From Psychromonas algicola (GTDB lineage: Bacteria > Pseudomonadota > Gammaproteobacteria > Enterobacterales > Psychromonadaceae), in contig NZ_SNUB01000009.1 of the NCBI RefSeq assembly GCF_004378355.1, positions 1-64,000 on the forward strand: a stretch of DNA of 64,000 nt, in the 5' to 3' direction. Of the stretch, positions 1-8,497 are shown in pieces; the first letter of the stretch is position 1; each line of letters begins with the position of its first letter. The notes beneath the pieces are model-generated. The model was not told where the DNA came from, ran no database searches, and was given only the letters and a program-made list of their open reading frames with translations. The translations under genes and the position numbers were made by a program.

Positions 1-34
1 TTGATGTGCGAGCGAGTGCTTCTGAAAGTTCCAT

Positions 35-70
35 AAAAAAATCCCATGACCTTTTGAGTCATAGGATTTT
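35..70 (-). terminator. Intrinsic terminator downstream of the MshA-like pilin gene
   Basis: A 13-bp stem (38-50 with 58-70, one G-U pair) and a 7-nt loop are followed on the minus strand by a run of Ts. It lies about 90 bases past the pilin stop codon. The other strand also has a short T run, so it may act in both directions and end a plus-strand gene lying mostly outside the window. Confidence 0.75.
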
Positions 71-160
71 GATCTTCTTACGTTAAAAATCAACTAATTT
101 TTCTTAACTGATCGGCATTAACTGAAAGCGGGATTTAAAATACTGTTATAACGCGTTAAA

Positions 161-670
161 TTAACACCCGTCACCATAAACAGTGATTACTGGACGAGAA
201 TTTTTATCAACAGCTTCAATGTAGGTAACATTACAACCATTTTCATTCGCACTTTCAGTAATAGGCGAAGTGATAGAAGCGGGTGTAATAATTGCTGTTC
301 CAGGCTCGTTCACTTTAACATTCCAATCATCAGCCGATAAAATGGCAGCCGCTAATAAAGCGCTAGATGTCGCTTCAGGGTAACCGAAAGCAGTATAAAC
401 ACCATTTGCTTTAGGGTCGGTTAATTCAGTATCACTTGTAGCAACGCCCGCTATTTTTTGTTCACCTTGTAATGCGGATTTCGCATAAGTGATACTAGCA
501 GCACTCTCCAATGCCCCTTTTACCCCTTGTAAGGTTGATTTAGTTGCATCTCCCTGCAGGTTAATAAAACGAGGAATAGCAATAACAGCCAAAATACTCA
601 AAATAATAATAACTAGTACTAATTCAATTAATGAAAAACCAGACTGTTTGCTTGTGGAGCGTTGTTTCAT
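161..670 (-). CDS. MshA-like type IV prepilin (mannose-sensitive hemagglutinin family pilin)
   Basis: This is a 169-aa prepilin. After a short basic leader (MKQRSTSKQSG) comes the classic prepilin peptidase site G|FSLIEL, with F at +1 and E at +5, then a hydrophobic helix of about 20 residues rich in I, L and V. The downstream stretch reading IPRFINLQGDA is typical of MshA-type pilins. Two cysteines close to the C terminus (about residue 144 and residue 169) could form the D-loop disulfide of type IV pilins. An AAGGA-like ribosome site lies 7-8 bases before the ATG. Type IV pilins are assembled in the inner membrane and serve attachment or DNA uptake. No pilus assembly genes are next to it, so it is an orphan pilin here, beside proA. 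Confidence is good for prepilin, moderate for the MshA subtype. Confidence 0.85.
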   Translation of the reverse strand: MKQRSTSKQSGFSLIELVLVIIILSILAVIAIPRFINLQGDATKSTLQGVKGALESAASITYAKSALQGEQKIAGVATSDTELTDPKANGVYTAFGYPEATSSALLAAAILSADDWNVKVNEPGTAIITPASITSPITESANENGCNVTYIEAVDKNSRPVITVYGDGC

Positions 671-790
671 AAAGAGATCCTTTCCCTTAAATTATAAAGA
701 GTATTTTTAGTATTACAGTATTAGATAAATGAATGATGCTAAAATAATCTGTATTAAAGTAGGTACAGGTTTAAAACTATACCCTTAATT

Positions 791-815
791 AAAAATTGCT
801 TGAATATATAAGCAA
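791..815 (-). terminator. Weak terminator-like hairpin after proA
   Basis: A 6-bp stem (796-801 with 810-815) encloses an 8-nt AT-rich loop, and five Ts follow on the minus strand. It lies about 40 bases after the proA stop and plausibly ends the proBA transcript. The stem is short and AT-rich, so strength is uncertain. Confidence 0.45.
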
Positions 816-852
816 AAAGACTACTTTATCAAGCATTAATATAAAATATTGG

Positions 853-2100
853 TTATTTTCTTATTAAGTAATCGCCAATACCAATCCATTTATAAGTCGT
901 TAATTCGTGTAATCCCATTGGTCCACGCGCATGTAATTTTTGTGTAGAAACAGCAACTTCAGCACCTAAAGCAAATTGACTACCATCCGTGAACCGCGTA
1001 CTTGTATTAACATATACGGCAGCTGAATTAACTGCATTCACAAATTTATTGGCAACAGTAAAATCGTTAGTCAAAATACCATCTGAATGTTCAGAACTGT
1101 GTTCACGAATATGAGCCAGCGCTTCACTCAGCGAGTCGACTACTTTAACGCCTAAATTCAAGCATAGCCATTCACGAGAAAAATCACCTTCTTCAGCAAG
1201 CTGAGCATGTTCACCTAATATTGCTTTTGCTTTTTCTTCAGCAACTAATGTCACTCCGAGAGGTAAAAGATGAGCTGCTAATTTTGGTAAGAAAGTTTCT
1301 GCAATTTCAGCATCAACTAATAATGTATCAAGAGAATTACAAACACTAGGGCGCTGCACTTTTGCATTTTCAATAATTGCGAGAGCTTTATCAACGTCTA
1401 CTGTTTTTTCTGCAAATAAATGGCAAATACCAATACCGCCAATAATGACAGGAATTGTACTATTCTCTTTACAAAATTGTTGTAAACCAGAGTTACCACG
1501 AGGGATGATCATATCAACGTATTTATCTAGTTTTAATAATTCACCCACTAAAGCGCGATCCGTATTTTCAATGTATTGCACTGCCGTTTTAGGCAATCCA
1601 ACTTTTTCTAATGCATTTTGAATAAATTTGACCAGCACTAAATTAGAATTAATTGTTTCCTTACCACCACGTAAAATACTAGCATTACCCGTTTTTAAAC
1701 TTAAGGCAGCAATATCGATCGTTACATTTGGACGCGCTTCATAGATAACGCCTAATACACCAACAGGAACACGACGCTTACAAAGCTTCAAACCATTCTC
1801 AAGTAACTTACCATCAAACTCTTCGCCAACAGGATCTGAAAGTGCAATTACACTTCGTAAATCACCAATTACACCCGCCAAACGAGTTTCATCTAATAAT
1901 AGACGATCTAATAATGCCTCAGTTAACCCTGCTTTTTTACCAGCTTCAATGTCTTTTTGATTAGCGCTAACAATTTCAGCTACGTTAGCTTCTAGTTCAA
2001 GGGCAATGGCTTCCAACGCTGCATTTTTTGTTTTTGTATCTGTAATCGCTAATTCATAACTTGCGTCTTTTGCTTTCTTACCAATTTCTTGTAAATTCAT
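853..2100 (-). CDS. proA: Gamma-glutamyl phosphate reductase (proline biosynthesis)
   Basis: ProA reduces gamma-glutamyl phosphate with NADPH to glutamate semialdehyde, the second step from glutamate to proline, in the cytosol. The 415-aa length is close to the 417 aa of the E. coli enzyme. It has the aldehyde dehydrogenase-superfamily fold; the catalytic cysteine is seen as Cys254 in the motif [11 protein letters not shown], and the conserved segments [10 protein letters not shown] (about 120-129) and SILRGGKE (about 141-148) are intact. A strong AAAGGAG ribosome site sits 5 bases before the ATG. It follows proB by 42 bases on the same strand, forming the usual proBA operon, so the unstable acyl phosphate can pass directly between the enzymes. 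Confidence 0.97.
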   Translation of the reverse strand: MNLQEIGKKAKDASYELAITDTKTKNAALEAIALELEANVAEIVSANQKDIEAGKKAGLTEALLDRLLLDETRLAGVIGDLRSVIALSDPVGEEFDGKLLENGLKLCKRRVPVGVLGVIYEARPNVTIDIAALSLKTGNASILRGGKETINSNLVLVKFIQNALEKVGLPKTAVQYIENTDRALVGELLKLDKYVDMIIPRGNSGLQQFCKENSTIPVIIGGIGICHLFAEKTVDVDKALAIIENAKVQRPSVCNSLDTLLVDAEIAETFLPKLAAHLLPLGVTLVAEEKAKAILGEHAQLAEEGDFSREWLCLNLGVKVVDSLSEALAHIREHSSEHSDGILTNDFTVANKFVNAVNSAAVYVNTSTRFTDGSQFALGAEVAVSTQKLHARGPMGLHELTTYKWIGIGDYLIRK

Positions 2101-2142
2101 TTCTACTCCTTTGTGCTAATTCCATAGAGAAGGAATCATGCA

Positions 2143-3252
2143 TTATAAAATAACTAGGTCGTCTCGATGAATCACCACAGTACCGTGTTCATAACCTAAT
2201 ACTTTCTCAATTTGATCGGAATGATGACCCTTTATTTTTTCAATATCTTCGCTTTTATAGCGAACAATACCACGTGCGATTTCTTTACCTTTCTGATTAC
2301 AAACAGAAACAACATAACCACGTAAAAAATGAGACTGCGTTGATTGAATACCTTTTGCTAACAAACTACTACCATCGTTGATAATTGCTTGTTCTGCACC
2401 TTGATCAACAACAATCATTCCAGCAGGACGAGAACCGGCAAAAATCCAGTTTTTCCTAGCTTCCAGACGGTTATTTTTAGATATAAAACGAGTGCCAACG
2501 GGTAAACTGTTAGCCGCATCTAAAATAACATTTTTACGTTGCCCTGACGCGATAACCACTTCGACACCTGCGCGATTTGCAACGGTAGCGGCTTCTATTT
2601 TAGTGGCCATCCCACCTGTCCCCAATCCACCAACACTACCACCAGCAAGTTCATGGATAGCATCAGTAATTTCATCAACTTCAGAAATTAATTGAGCTTC
2701 AGGATTATTACGAGGATCAGCAGTAAATAAGCCTTGTTGATCAGTTAATAAGATAAGTTGCTCAGCATCAGCTAACAAAGCGACTAATGCAGATAAATTA
2801 TCATTATCACCAACCTTAATCTCACGTGTCGCAACGGCATCATTCTCATTTATAATGGGAATAATTCTATGTTTTAGTAATGTATTTAGCGTATCTCGAG
2901 CATTTAGAAAACGACCTTTGTCATCCAAATCAGCACGCGTTAATAGCATTTGCCCTACATGTAAACCATATATCCTAAATAGGTTTTCCCATTCGCTTAT
3001 TAATTGCCCCTGCCCCACCGCAGCTAACATTTGTTTGTTAGCAATAGTAGGATCTATATCCGGCATATTTAGATGTTCTTTACCTGCAGCAATTGCACCA
3101 GAGGTAACCACTATGATGGGATGACCTTGTTGATGTAAAAGAGCACATTGGCGTACTATTTCAACCATTTGAGCTCGGTCAAGTTTTGCTGTCCCACTCG
3201 TTAGGACGCTGGTACCTAGTTTAACTACAATTGTTTTTTTATTCGCGTTCAT
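2143..3252 (-). CDS. proB: Glutamate 5-kinase (proline biosynthesis)
   Basis: ProB phosphorylates L-glutamate with ATP, the committed and normally proline-inhibited step of proline synthesis. The 369-aa protein has the amino-acid kinase domain (residues 8 to about 255), with the N-terminal [10 protein letters not shown] nucleotide loop and [17 protein letters not shown] substrate segment, and a C-terminal PUA domain (about 275-365), as in the 367-aa E. coli enzyme. It is the first gene of a proBA operon. The 5' leader is only about 80 bases, between the crl terminator and the ATG, and holds its own hairpin followed by Ts (3276-3327). No clear Shine-Dalgarno sequence precedes the ATG. Confidence 0.97.
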   Translation of the reverse strand: MNANKKTIVVKLGTSVLTSGTAKLDRAQMVEIVRQCALLHQQGHPIIVVTSGAIAAGKEHLNMPDIDPTIANKQMLAAVGQGQLISEWENLFRIYGLHVGQMLLTRADLDDKGRFLNARDTLNTLLKHRIIPIINENDAVATREIKVGDNDNLSALVALLADAEQLILLTDQQGLFTADPRNNPEAQLISEVDEITDAIHELAGGSVGGLGTGGMATKIEAATVANRAGVEVVIASGQRKNVILDAANSLPVGTRFISKNNRLEARKNWIFAGSRPAGMIVVDQGAEQAIINDGSSLLAKGIQSTQSHFLRGYVVSVCNQKGKEIARGIVRYKSEDIEKIKGHHSDQIEKVLGYEHGTVVIHRDDLVIL

Positions 3253-3330
3253 TTATCAATGCTACATTTTAGACAATAAAAAAGCTCAACATTCAAAGAC
3301 ATCTTTAATTAATAAGCGCTATTGAGCCGA

Positions 3331-3361
3331 AAAAAAACAGCAACTAAATAGCTGCTGTTTT
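3331..3361 (-). terminator. Intrinsic terminator after crl
   Basis: A 9-bp stem (3334-3342 with 3353-3361) is followed on the minus strand by a run of seven Ts. It separates the frsA-crl unit from proBA. Confidence 0.8.
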
Positions 3362-3422
3362 CAAGTATATCATTTTTACCAGAATGAAATTGGCAAAAAT
3401 CTAGTCCTAACAAATTAATCAA

Positions 3423-3794
3423 CTAAAGTGCAATTAATTCACAATCGATTTCAACGTCAATTAAATGACTCAATTTTTCAATAAATAATTCATATGACTT
3501 ATCTAATTGCTGCATCTGTTTTTTATTAATTTTAGCAGTAACCCAATTGCCTTCTAGGTCATATAAACCGTTAAAGCGTTCGCACTCAAATTTATTATCA
3601 GTACGAGTCACTAGTAACCACCAGCCTAAGAAAACTCTGTTTTCGGGATCTTCCTCTGCATCTACACATATTTCTAAACAATCAAAGAAAAACTTATTCT
3701 CGTTAGAATGTAATTTGCGGAAATAAGGACCGATATCGGTAAACAATTTAAATAAACGGCCTCTTGATGGACCCTTTAAAGGAGTATCTGACAT
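3423..3794 (-). CDS. crl: Crl, RNA polymerase sigma-S holoenzyme assembly factor
   Basis: Crl binds sigma-S (RpoS) and promotes its association with core RNA polymerase, favouring stationary-phase and stress promoters. The 123-aa protein is slightly shorter than E. coli Crl (133 aa) but keeps the conserved core: RLFKLFTDIGPYFR near residue 14, then NKFFFDCLEICVD and the FLGWWLL block, and a C-terminal amphipathic helix. Crl has a restricted distribution (enterics, Vibrio, Aeromonas, Shewanella and relatives), which helps place the organism. It follows frsA by 54 bases in the same direction, the same neighbourhood as in E. coli (frsA, crl, proBA), and has its own terminator. The ATG has an AGGAAG site about 10 bases upstream. 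Confidence 0.93.
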   Translation of the reverse strand: MSDTPLKGPSRGRLFKLFTDIGPYFRKLHSNENKFFFDCLEICVDAEEDPENRVFLGWWLLVTRTDNKFECERFNGLYDLEGNWVTAKINKKQMQQLDKSYELFIEKLSHLIDVEIDCELIAL

Positions 3795-3848
3795 GATTGG
3801 GGTACTTCCTTTTATTTCATATATGAATAATTGACTTTAATATATCAT

Positions 3849-5108
3849 TTACTCTCGTAAATGTCTGACTAACCATTCCGTTGAATACTCCAAAGACTCT
3901 AAATATGAAGCAAAAATGGGTGATTTATCAATAATCATAGACTCGCTTTCAAAACTTGCTCGAGCAATTAATTTTAAATCTTGTTCATTACACATGATAT
4001 CTCTTACATAGCCAATACCTAACATGGGTATTTTAATGCGTTTTCGACCAAGTAATCCCTGTTTTACCAATGAAAATGGTAAACAATGTTGATATAAATG
4101 ATTTGCATCGGAATTATTCATTTGCATTCGACTAGCAAAACAATCTAAAGTCATCGGAGAAAGTTTAGAAAAATTATCATAATTATCAAATACACTTGCA
4201 ACAGCAGGAGCAACACTTACCGCTGTTTTTACTAGCGTTGGCTCAATATAAGCAAGGCGATTTGCGACATTCCCTCCCATTCTCATGCCCATCACAGACA
4301 TCCTAGATTGGTCAACCCAAGGAACCTCTTTCATATAATGTAAAATCGCTTGGTGTAATTTTGATGAGTCTTGATCTAATTTAAGATTGCTAGAAAAACC
4401 AACGCCAGGCATATCAACAGTTAACATAGCTAAACCAGCTTGTTTAAGATGTTTTTCATATAAAGGTAATAAGTCGCACTGCAATCCATCAATACCCGGA
4501 CTGACAATCACAACAGGGTGAATGGCATCATCATTAGGTAAATGTAAATAACAACTAATTTTTTTACCTTGAAACGGGACTAATATTTCTTTTAATAGCC
4601 CTGTTTCATCTTGCGTAAAGGCATTACGATAATTCAAAAAAGCCAAGGTTTGAGCTTGAATACTATTGTCATCGCCTTTTAGGTGAGGATAACTTGCAAC
4701 ACTATAATATTGAGACGCCGTGTAATAGGCTTTTTTGGCAGCTTCTTTATGACCAAGTTCAGCTAATTCATTCGCTTTCTTTTGAAAAACCATGGCTTTT
4801 TTAGACCATTCATAACTCCAGTTGCCAGATCGAAAGCCTACAACAGTGTCTAATAAATGAGGATCACTTCTTTCGTTTTCTGATGCACTAATTTCAGCTA
4901 ATATTTCGTAAGTATCAACAACATTAATACCTTGCCAAGACCATTGCATTAATTTTATTAATCGATACCAGCCAGTTTTATTTTCATTGTTTGCTTCTGT
5001 ATTATGAAGCTTTTTATTTTTTTTAGAGCCACTATTTTGTATTAGCGTAGAAGTCTCTCTTTCATTGTTTTTTTTGGAAAATAATACTTCAGATAAATTC
5101 TTAGACAT
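3849..5108 (-). CDS. frsA: FrsA-family alpha/beta hydrolase-fold protein (fermentation/respiration switch protein)
   Basis: This 419-aa protein matches the FrsA (YafA, DUF1100) family of about 415 aa. The family was first described in E. coli as a partner of glucose enzyme IIA that shifts flux between fermentation and respiration; its enzymatic role has been disputed. The first 45 residues are polar and low-complexity. The signature LMQWSWQGINVVDTYEIL begins near residue 53, and the hydrolase core spans about 180-419 (VVIVSPGIDGLQ; LTVDMPGVGFS). The expected nucleophile elbow reads GMRMGG, with arginine where hydrolases have serine; as I recall, E. coli FrsA also has arginine there, so the protein may not be a serine hydrolase. 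It leads the frsA-crl pair. Confidence 0.9.
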   Translation of the reverse strand: MSKNLSEVLFSKKNNERETSTLIQNSGSKKNKKLHNTEANNENKTGWYRLIKLMQWSWQGINVVDTYEILAEISASENERSDPHLLDTVVGFRSGNWSYEWSKKAMVFQKKANELAELGHKEAAKKAYYTASQYYSVASYPHLKGDDNSIQAQTLAFLNYRNAFTQDETGLLKEILVPFQGKKISCYLHLPNDDAIHPVVIVSPGIDGLQCDLLPLYEKHLKQAGLAMLTVDMPGVGFSSNLKLDQDSSKLHQAILHYMKEVPWVDQSRMSVMGMRMGGNVANRLAYIEPTLVKTAVSVAPAVASVFDNYDNFSKLSPMTLDCFASRMQMNNSDANHLYQHCLPFSLVKQGLLGRKRIKIPMLGIGYVRDIMCNEQDLKLIARASFESESMIIDKSPIFASYLESLEYSTEWLVRHLRE

Positions 5109-5289
5109 AAACTTCTCTTTTAATAACAGGCATTAACTCAGTACAGTTATCATAATTATAAAAACAAAGAATAACATGATCTAGGTAAGTGATAATGCTT
5201 AATAATAAAAATTAAATGATTATTTAAATGGAATTAAAAATGCCTCTAATAACGAATGTTTACTGAATACCGCAAACTACGACACCAAT

Positions 5290-5331
5290 AAAAATGCCAC
5301 CTAACCCAGAAAAGATTAAGTAGCATTTTTT
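5290..5331 (-). terminator. Intrinsic terminator after the chemoreceptor gene
   Basis: A 15-bp stem with two mismatches (5290-5304 with 5316-5330) encloses an 11-nt loop, with T-rich sequence on both strands. It lies 50 bases after the chemoreceptor stop. The remaining part of the 272-base gap to frsA shows nothing else I can name. Confidence 0.75.
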
Positions 5332-5380
5332 GAACGCCTTAAACTATAAAAAAGAAGTTTATAGTGTTTAATTTTATATT

Positions 5381-7273
5381 TTAAAGTTTAAATATTTCAA
5401 CTCGTTTGTTCAACGCAGTTGCAATACTTAAAAGTTCTTCGGCAGCTTTAGTATTATTGGCAGAACTATCAAAAGTCACCTTAGCAATGTCATTGATTCC
5501 AACAATACTTTCATTTATTTCTCCGGCAACTAAAGTTTGCTCTTCTGCCGCTGTTGCGATTTGATTATTCATATCTTGAATAATTGAGACAGACCGACGA
5601 ATCTCTTCAAGCGCGTTGTTTGCTTCTTGTGATTTTTCAGCTGTCGCTTGTGCATTGTTTACATTAACTTGCATTAACTCCACTGAATTTTTTGATTCAC
5701 TTTGCAGACTATTAATCATGCCCTGAATCTCAGCAGTACTTTCCTGCGTTCTATTAGCAAGACTTCTCACTTCATCAGCAACAACAGAGAAACCACGACC
5801 AAACTCTCCTGCACGAGCCGCTTCAATCGCAGCATTCAAAGCAAGTAAATTAGTTTGATCAGAAATACCACGTATTACTTCAATGATATTACCAATGTTT
5901 TCAATTTCACCTTCTAACTTATCCATTACTTTTTGTACATCAGTAATCCCAAGTACTAAGGTTGATATATCACCATTCATACCGCTAACCACACTAATAC
6001 CCAGTTTAGAGTGATTATTTGCTTCATCAGCAGCTGTTGATGCTTCTAAAGCATTGCGCGCAACTTCGTCAACAGTTACTGTCATTTCATTCATTGCCGT
6101 TGAGGTTTGCTCTAACTGCATCATTTGTGATTCAGAGCTTTTATTAACACTTGAAGCGGATTTAGACATAACTTCAGATGAAGTATTTAATTGTTGTGCA
6201 GAAGTGTTAATGCTTTCGATAATATCTTTTAAGCTATCAACCATGGTTAACAATGCTTTATAAACACCTGTTTCTTGACCTGTCGCAGAAGCAACAGAAC
6301 GCAGATCACCCTGTGCAATTTTCTGTACTATTTTTTCAATTTCAGTGGGTTCACCACCAATAGGCAAATACATCACCTTCATTACAATTAAATAAACGAT
6401 ATAAAGTGATACAACAATAAAAATAAACGCCATTAATAAACTAACTTTTAAATTTTCATTTGATGCTTGGTCGATGTTTTCAATCGTATTCCAAGACCAT
6501 ACATTCCAGCCAAATGTTTCAACTCGTGCTGAAGCAACAGTGTACATTTTGCCATTTAAGTCATAATTATGATTGCTAGCCTCTTCGTTTTGAAAGGCTT
6601 TATAAGAAGGGCGTAAGTCGTATAAATTTTTCCCTACTAATTCTTTGTCTTTAGCTGCAAGTAAGTAACCATCTTCACGACTAGCATAAAGTTGATTATT
6701 AGGATCTAATTCATTAAGGAACTCTGTGATTTGATTCACGTCCATATTAAGACATAGAACAGCAATCACTTTCCCATTACGCTTGACAGGAACAGCAAGC
6801 GCCATTACAGCATTGCCTTTTGAGTCGATATAAGGCGTTGTAATAACGTTATCTTCACCACCATCCATTACACGCAAAAACCACTCTCTTCCCTTTTCTC
6901 TAGCATTAAAACCTGGGTTGATTCCATCAAAACCATAAGCATAGGTTTTGGGCTGGTTCGTTGTAATGTAGGCATCGATGACACCTAATTGATTAGTTAA
7001 CAATCCAAGAAGGTGTATTGTCTCTCTAATATCAACCACACCTTCCGTTTCATTAACCTTTATCGTATCAGAAGCGATGTGTAAGGCATCAAAGTAGCGG
7101 TTCATTTTTTGATCTACCGCTTTCGATATTAAAAAAGCTTGGTCTTCCATTTTAACCATATTACTGTCTGTAGAAGCTGATTTGAAATTGCTGAAACCAA
7201 TTCCTGAGACAATAGAAATAGCTAATGTAAATAACAAACCAATTAATGATAGTATTTTTACTTTTGCAGTCAT
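5381..7273 (-). CDS. Methyl-accepting chemotaxis protein with periplasmic dCACHE sensor
   Basis: This is an inner-membrane chemoreceptor of 630 aa if it starts at the ATG at 7273, which has an AGGA site; an open frame extends 25 codons further but adds an unlikely N terminus. Order: transmembrane helix 1 (about 5-26), a periplasmic CACHE sensor (about 40-270, with [22 protein letters not shown] and a [17 protein letters not shown] segment), transmembrane helix 2 (about 278-302), a HAMP-like segment, then the cytoplasmic signalling domain. The highly conserved hairpin tip is seen as [20 protein letters not shown] followed by [18 protein letters not shown], which contacts CheA and CheW. CACHE sensors commonly bind amino acids or organic acids; the ligand here is unknown. 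There is no C-terminal CheR/CheB tether pentapeptide. It is divergent from the diguanylate cyclase. Confidence 0.93.
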   Translation of the reverse strand: MTAKVKILSLIGLLFTLAISIVSGIGFSNFKSASTDSNMVKMEDQAFLISKAVDQKMNRYFDALHIASDTIKVNETEGVVDIRETIHLLGLLTNQLGVIDAYITTNQPKTYAYGFDGINPGFNAREKGREWFLRVMDGGEDNVITTPYIDSKGNAVMALAVPVKRNGKVIAVLCLNMDVNQITEFLNELDPNNQLYASREDGYLLAAKDKELVGKNLYDLRPSYKAFQNEEASNHNYDLNGKMYTVASARVETFGWNVWSWNTIENIDQASNENLKVSLLMAFIFIVVSLYIVYLIVMKVMYLPIGGEPTEIEKIVQKIAQGDLRSVASATGQETGVYKALLTMVDSLKDIIESINTSAQQLNTSSEVMSKSASSVNKSSESQMMQLEQTSTAMNEMTVTVDEVARNALEASTAADEANNHSKLGISVVSGMNGDISTLVLGITDVQKVMDKLEGEIENIGNIIEVIRGISDQTNLLALNAAIEAARAGEFGRGFSVVADEVRSLANRTQESTAEIQGMINSLQSESKNSVELMQVNVNNAQATAEKSQEANNALEEIRRSVSIIQDMNNQIATAAEEQTLVAGEINESIVGINDIAKVTFDSSANNTKAAEELLSIATALNKRVEIFKL

Positions 7274-7606
7274 ATTTTTTCCTACGATATTATAAATATA
7301 AGTTAGATTGAGGAGCCAACGCCCCCTCATTAACATCAAACACATCAAATTAAAAATAAATGATATTTTTTACCATTTCCTAGCTAACAAAAACCTAACA
7401 AGCAAAAATCAAACCAAGTAAAACAACATTCTAGTTAAAAAGTAAAAATCAATAAAATAGCATGCCCCTGATAAAGCAATGCTACACAATTTTAAAAGAT
7501 AACACACCTATCAAATCAAAGTAAAAACAAAATAAACTTGCGTGACTGGCATGAATACTGCTTTATCTTATTTGTTATCTTTTTTAAAACGTTAAGGAAT
7601 TTCATC
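7274..7606. other. Divergent intergenic region between chemoreceptor and diguanylate cyclase
   Basis: These 333 bases carry the control signals for both divergent genes. The clear element is a sigma-54-type promoter toward the cyclase (7547-7561). A 6-bp inverted repeat, TAGCAT at 7458-7463 with ATGCTA at 7479-7484, lies 63-89 bases upstream of the -24 element, where an enhancer-binding activator could sit. I could not find a convincing sigma-28 or sigma-70 promoter for the chemoreceptor. No small ORF is persuasive. Confidence 0.6.
7547..7561 (+). promoter_or_regulatory. Sigma-54 (-24/-12) promoter of the diguanylate cyclase gene
   Basis: TGGCATGAATACTGC matches the RpoN consensus TGGCACG-N4-TTGCA closely, with the exact 12-base register between GG and GC. 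Transcription would start near 7573, about 34 bases before the ATG at 7607, which also supports that start over the upstream in-frame ATG at 7538. Confidence 0.72.
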
Positions 7607-8497
7607 ATGGAAACTATATCTAACACTAAACACAGTGATTATGAATCGACTGCGCCTATGTTTGCTGTATTTTCGAATGACCCTTTATTAAGCGCTGAAA
7701 ATAAATTGTTATGCTTGGAAATGTTACAACAGGATTTAGATTTAAAAGGCTTACTGACAAACTTTGCCACTTTAGCGGCAAAATTTGTCCGACCTTTTAG
7801 TATTCGCTTTCAATCAGCCCATGGTTTTTTTAGCTTATCGCAAACGAAAAACAATAGTTTCAGCAAAAGCTTTAATTTAGGTGCGGTAGGCCAATTCCCT
7901 CGCTTAGGAACCATTACTTATCAAAGTGATGAACCTTTAACAGTTAATGAAGATAAAATATTAACGGAATTACATAGCTTGTTATTAACAAGTTTGAAGC
8001 ATGCTTTGAAATTCTCTGAATTGACCTCGATGGTTTATAAAGATCATTTAACGAATATAGGTAATCGAGCTTATTACGAGGCGACTATTCAAAATGCGAT
8101 TGAGCAAAGTAATAGAACGCATCAAGGGTTATCGCTAATTATCTTAGATATTAATAACTTTAAACCGATTAATGATACCTATGGGCATTTAAAAGGCGAT
8201 GAAGTATTAAAAGCCTTTGCACAAGTATTAACTAAAAGCGTTAGAACATCGGATATGATCTTCCGAATTGGAGGTGATGAATTTGCGATTATATTATTGC
8301 CGGCTGAAAGTTGTTCTATCATTAAAGTTCACCAACGCTTGTTACAAGAAATAGACAAAAACATTATCTTATCTGAAGCAAACTTCTCAGCAAGTATTGG
8401 CTCAAGTAATTGGGAAATAGGAATGAATGCAACTGAATTATTTGAACAAGCAGACCAACAGCTCTACGCTCAAAAAGCACTAACTCGAAATAAGTGA
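7607..8497 (+). CDS. GGDEF-domain diguanylate cyclase with intact I-site
   Basis: This is a soluble 296-aa protein expected to make cyclic di-GMP from two GTP. The C-terminal GGDEF domain (about 138-295) starts at YKDHLTNIGNRAYYE; the active-site loop RIGGDEFAII has GGDEF at residues 222-226, and an RTSD product-inhibition I-site lies five residues before it (213-216). The N-terminal 130 residues have no motif I can name; predicted helices and strands would fit a degenerate GAF-like sensor. No transmembrane segment is evident. The start at 7607 has an AAGGA site and lies just downstream of a sigma-54 promoter, whereas the in-frame ATG at 7538 lies before the predicted transcription start. Its 3' end overlaps convergent tilS by 18 bases. 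A link to motility control is inference from the promoter type. Confidence 0.92.
   Translation: METISNTKHSDYESTAPMFAVFSNDPLLSAENKLLCLEMLQQDLDLKGLLTNFATLAAKFVRPFSIRFQSAHGFFSLSQTKNNSFSKSFNLGAVGQFPRLGTITYQSDEPLTVNEDKILTELHSLLLTSLKHALKFSELTSMVYKDHLTNIGNRAYYEATIQNAIEQSNRTHQGLSLIILDINNFKPINDTYGHLKGDEVLKAFAQVLTKSVRTSDMIFRIGGDEFAIILLPAESCSIIKVHQRLLQEIDKNIILSEANFSASIGSSNWEIGMNATELFEQADQQLYAQKALTRNK

Noticed and set aside
1-36. Open frame of 11 codons ending in TAA just before the first terminator on the plus strand
   Set aside because: It could be the tail of a plus-strand gene lying outside the window, but 11 codons cannot be identified or supported.
4300-4330. FrsA nucleophile elbow with Arg instead of Ser as a sign of inactivation
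   Set aside because: As I recall, E. coli FrsA also has Arg here, so it is a family trait rather than a local defect.
7274-7348. Longer N terminus for the chemoreceptor
   Set aside because: The extra 25 residues precede a normal first transmembrane helix, and the inner ATG has the ribosome site.
7538-7606. Longer N terminus for the diguanylate cyclase
   Set aside because: The upstream ATG lies before the predicted sigma-54 start site and adds a hydrophobic, non-family segment; ATG 7607 has a good ribosome site.
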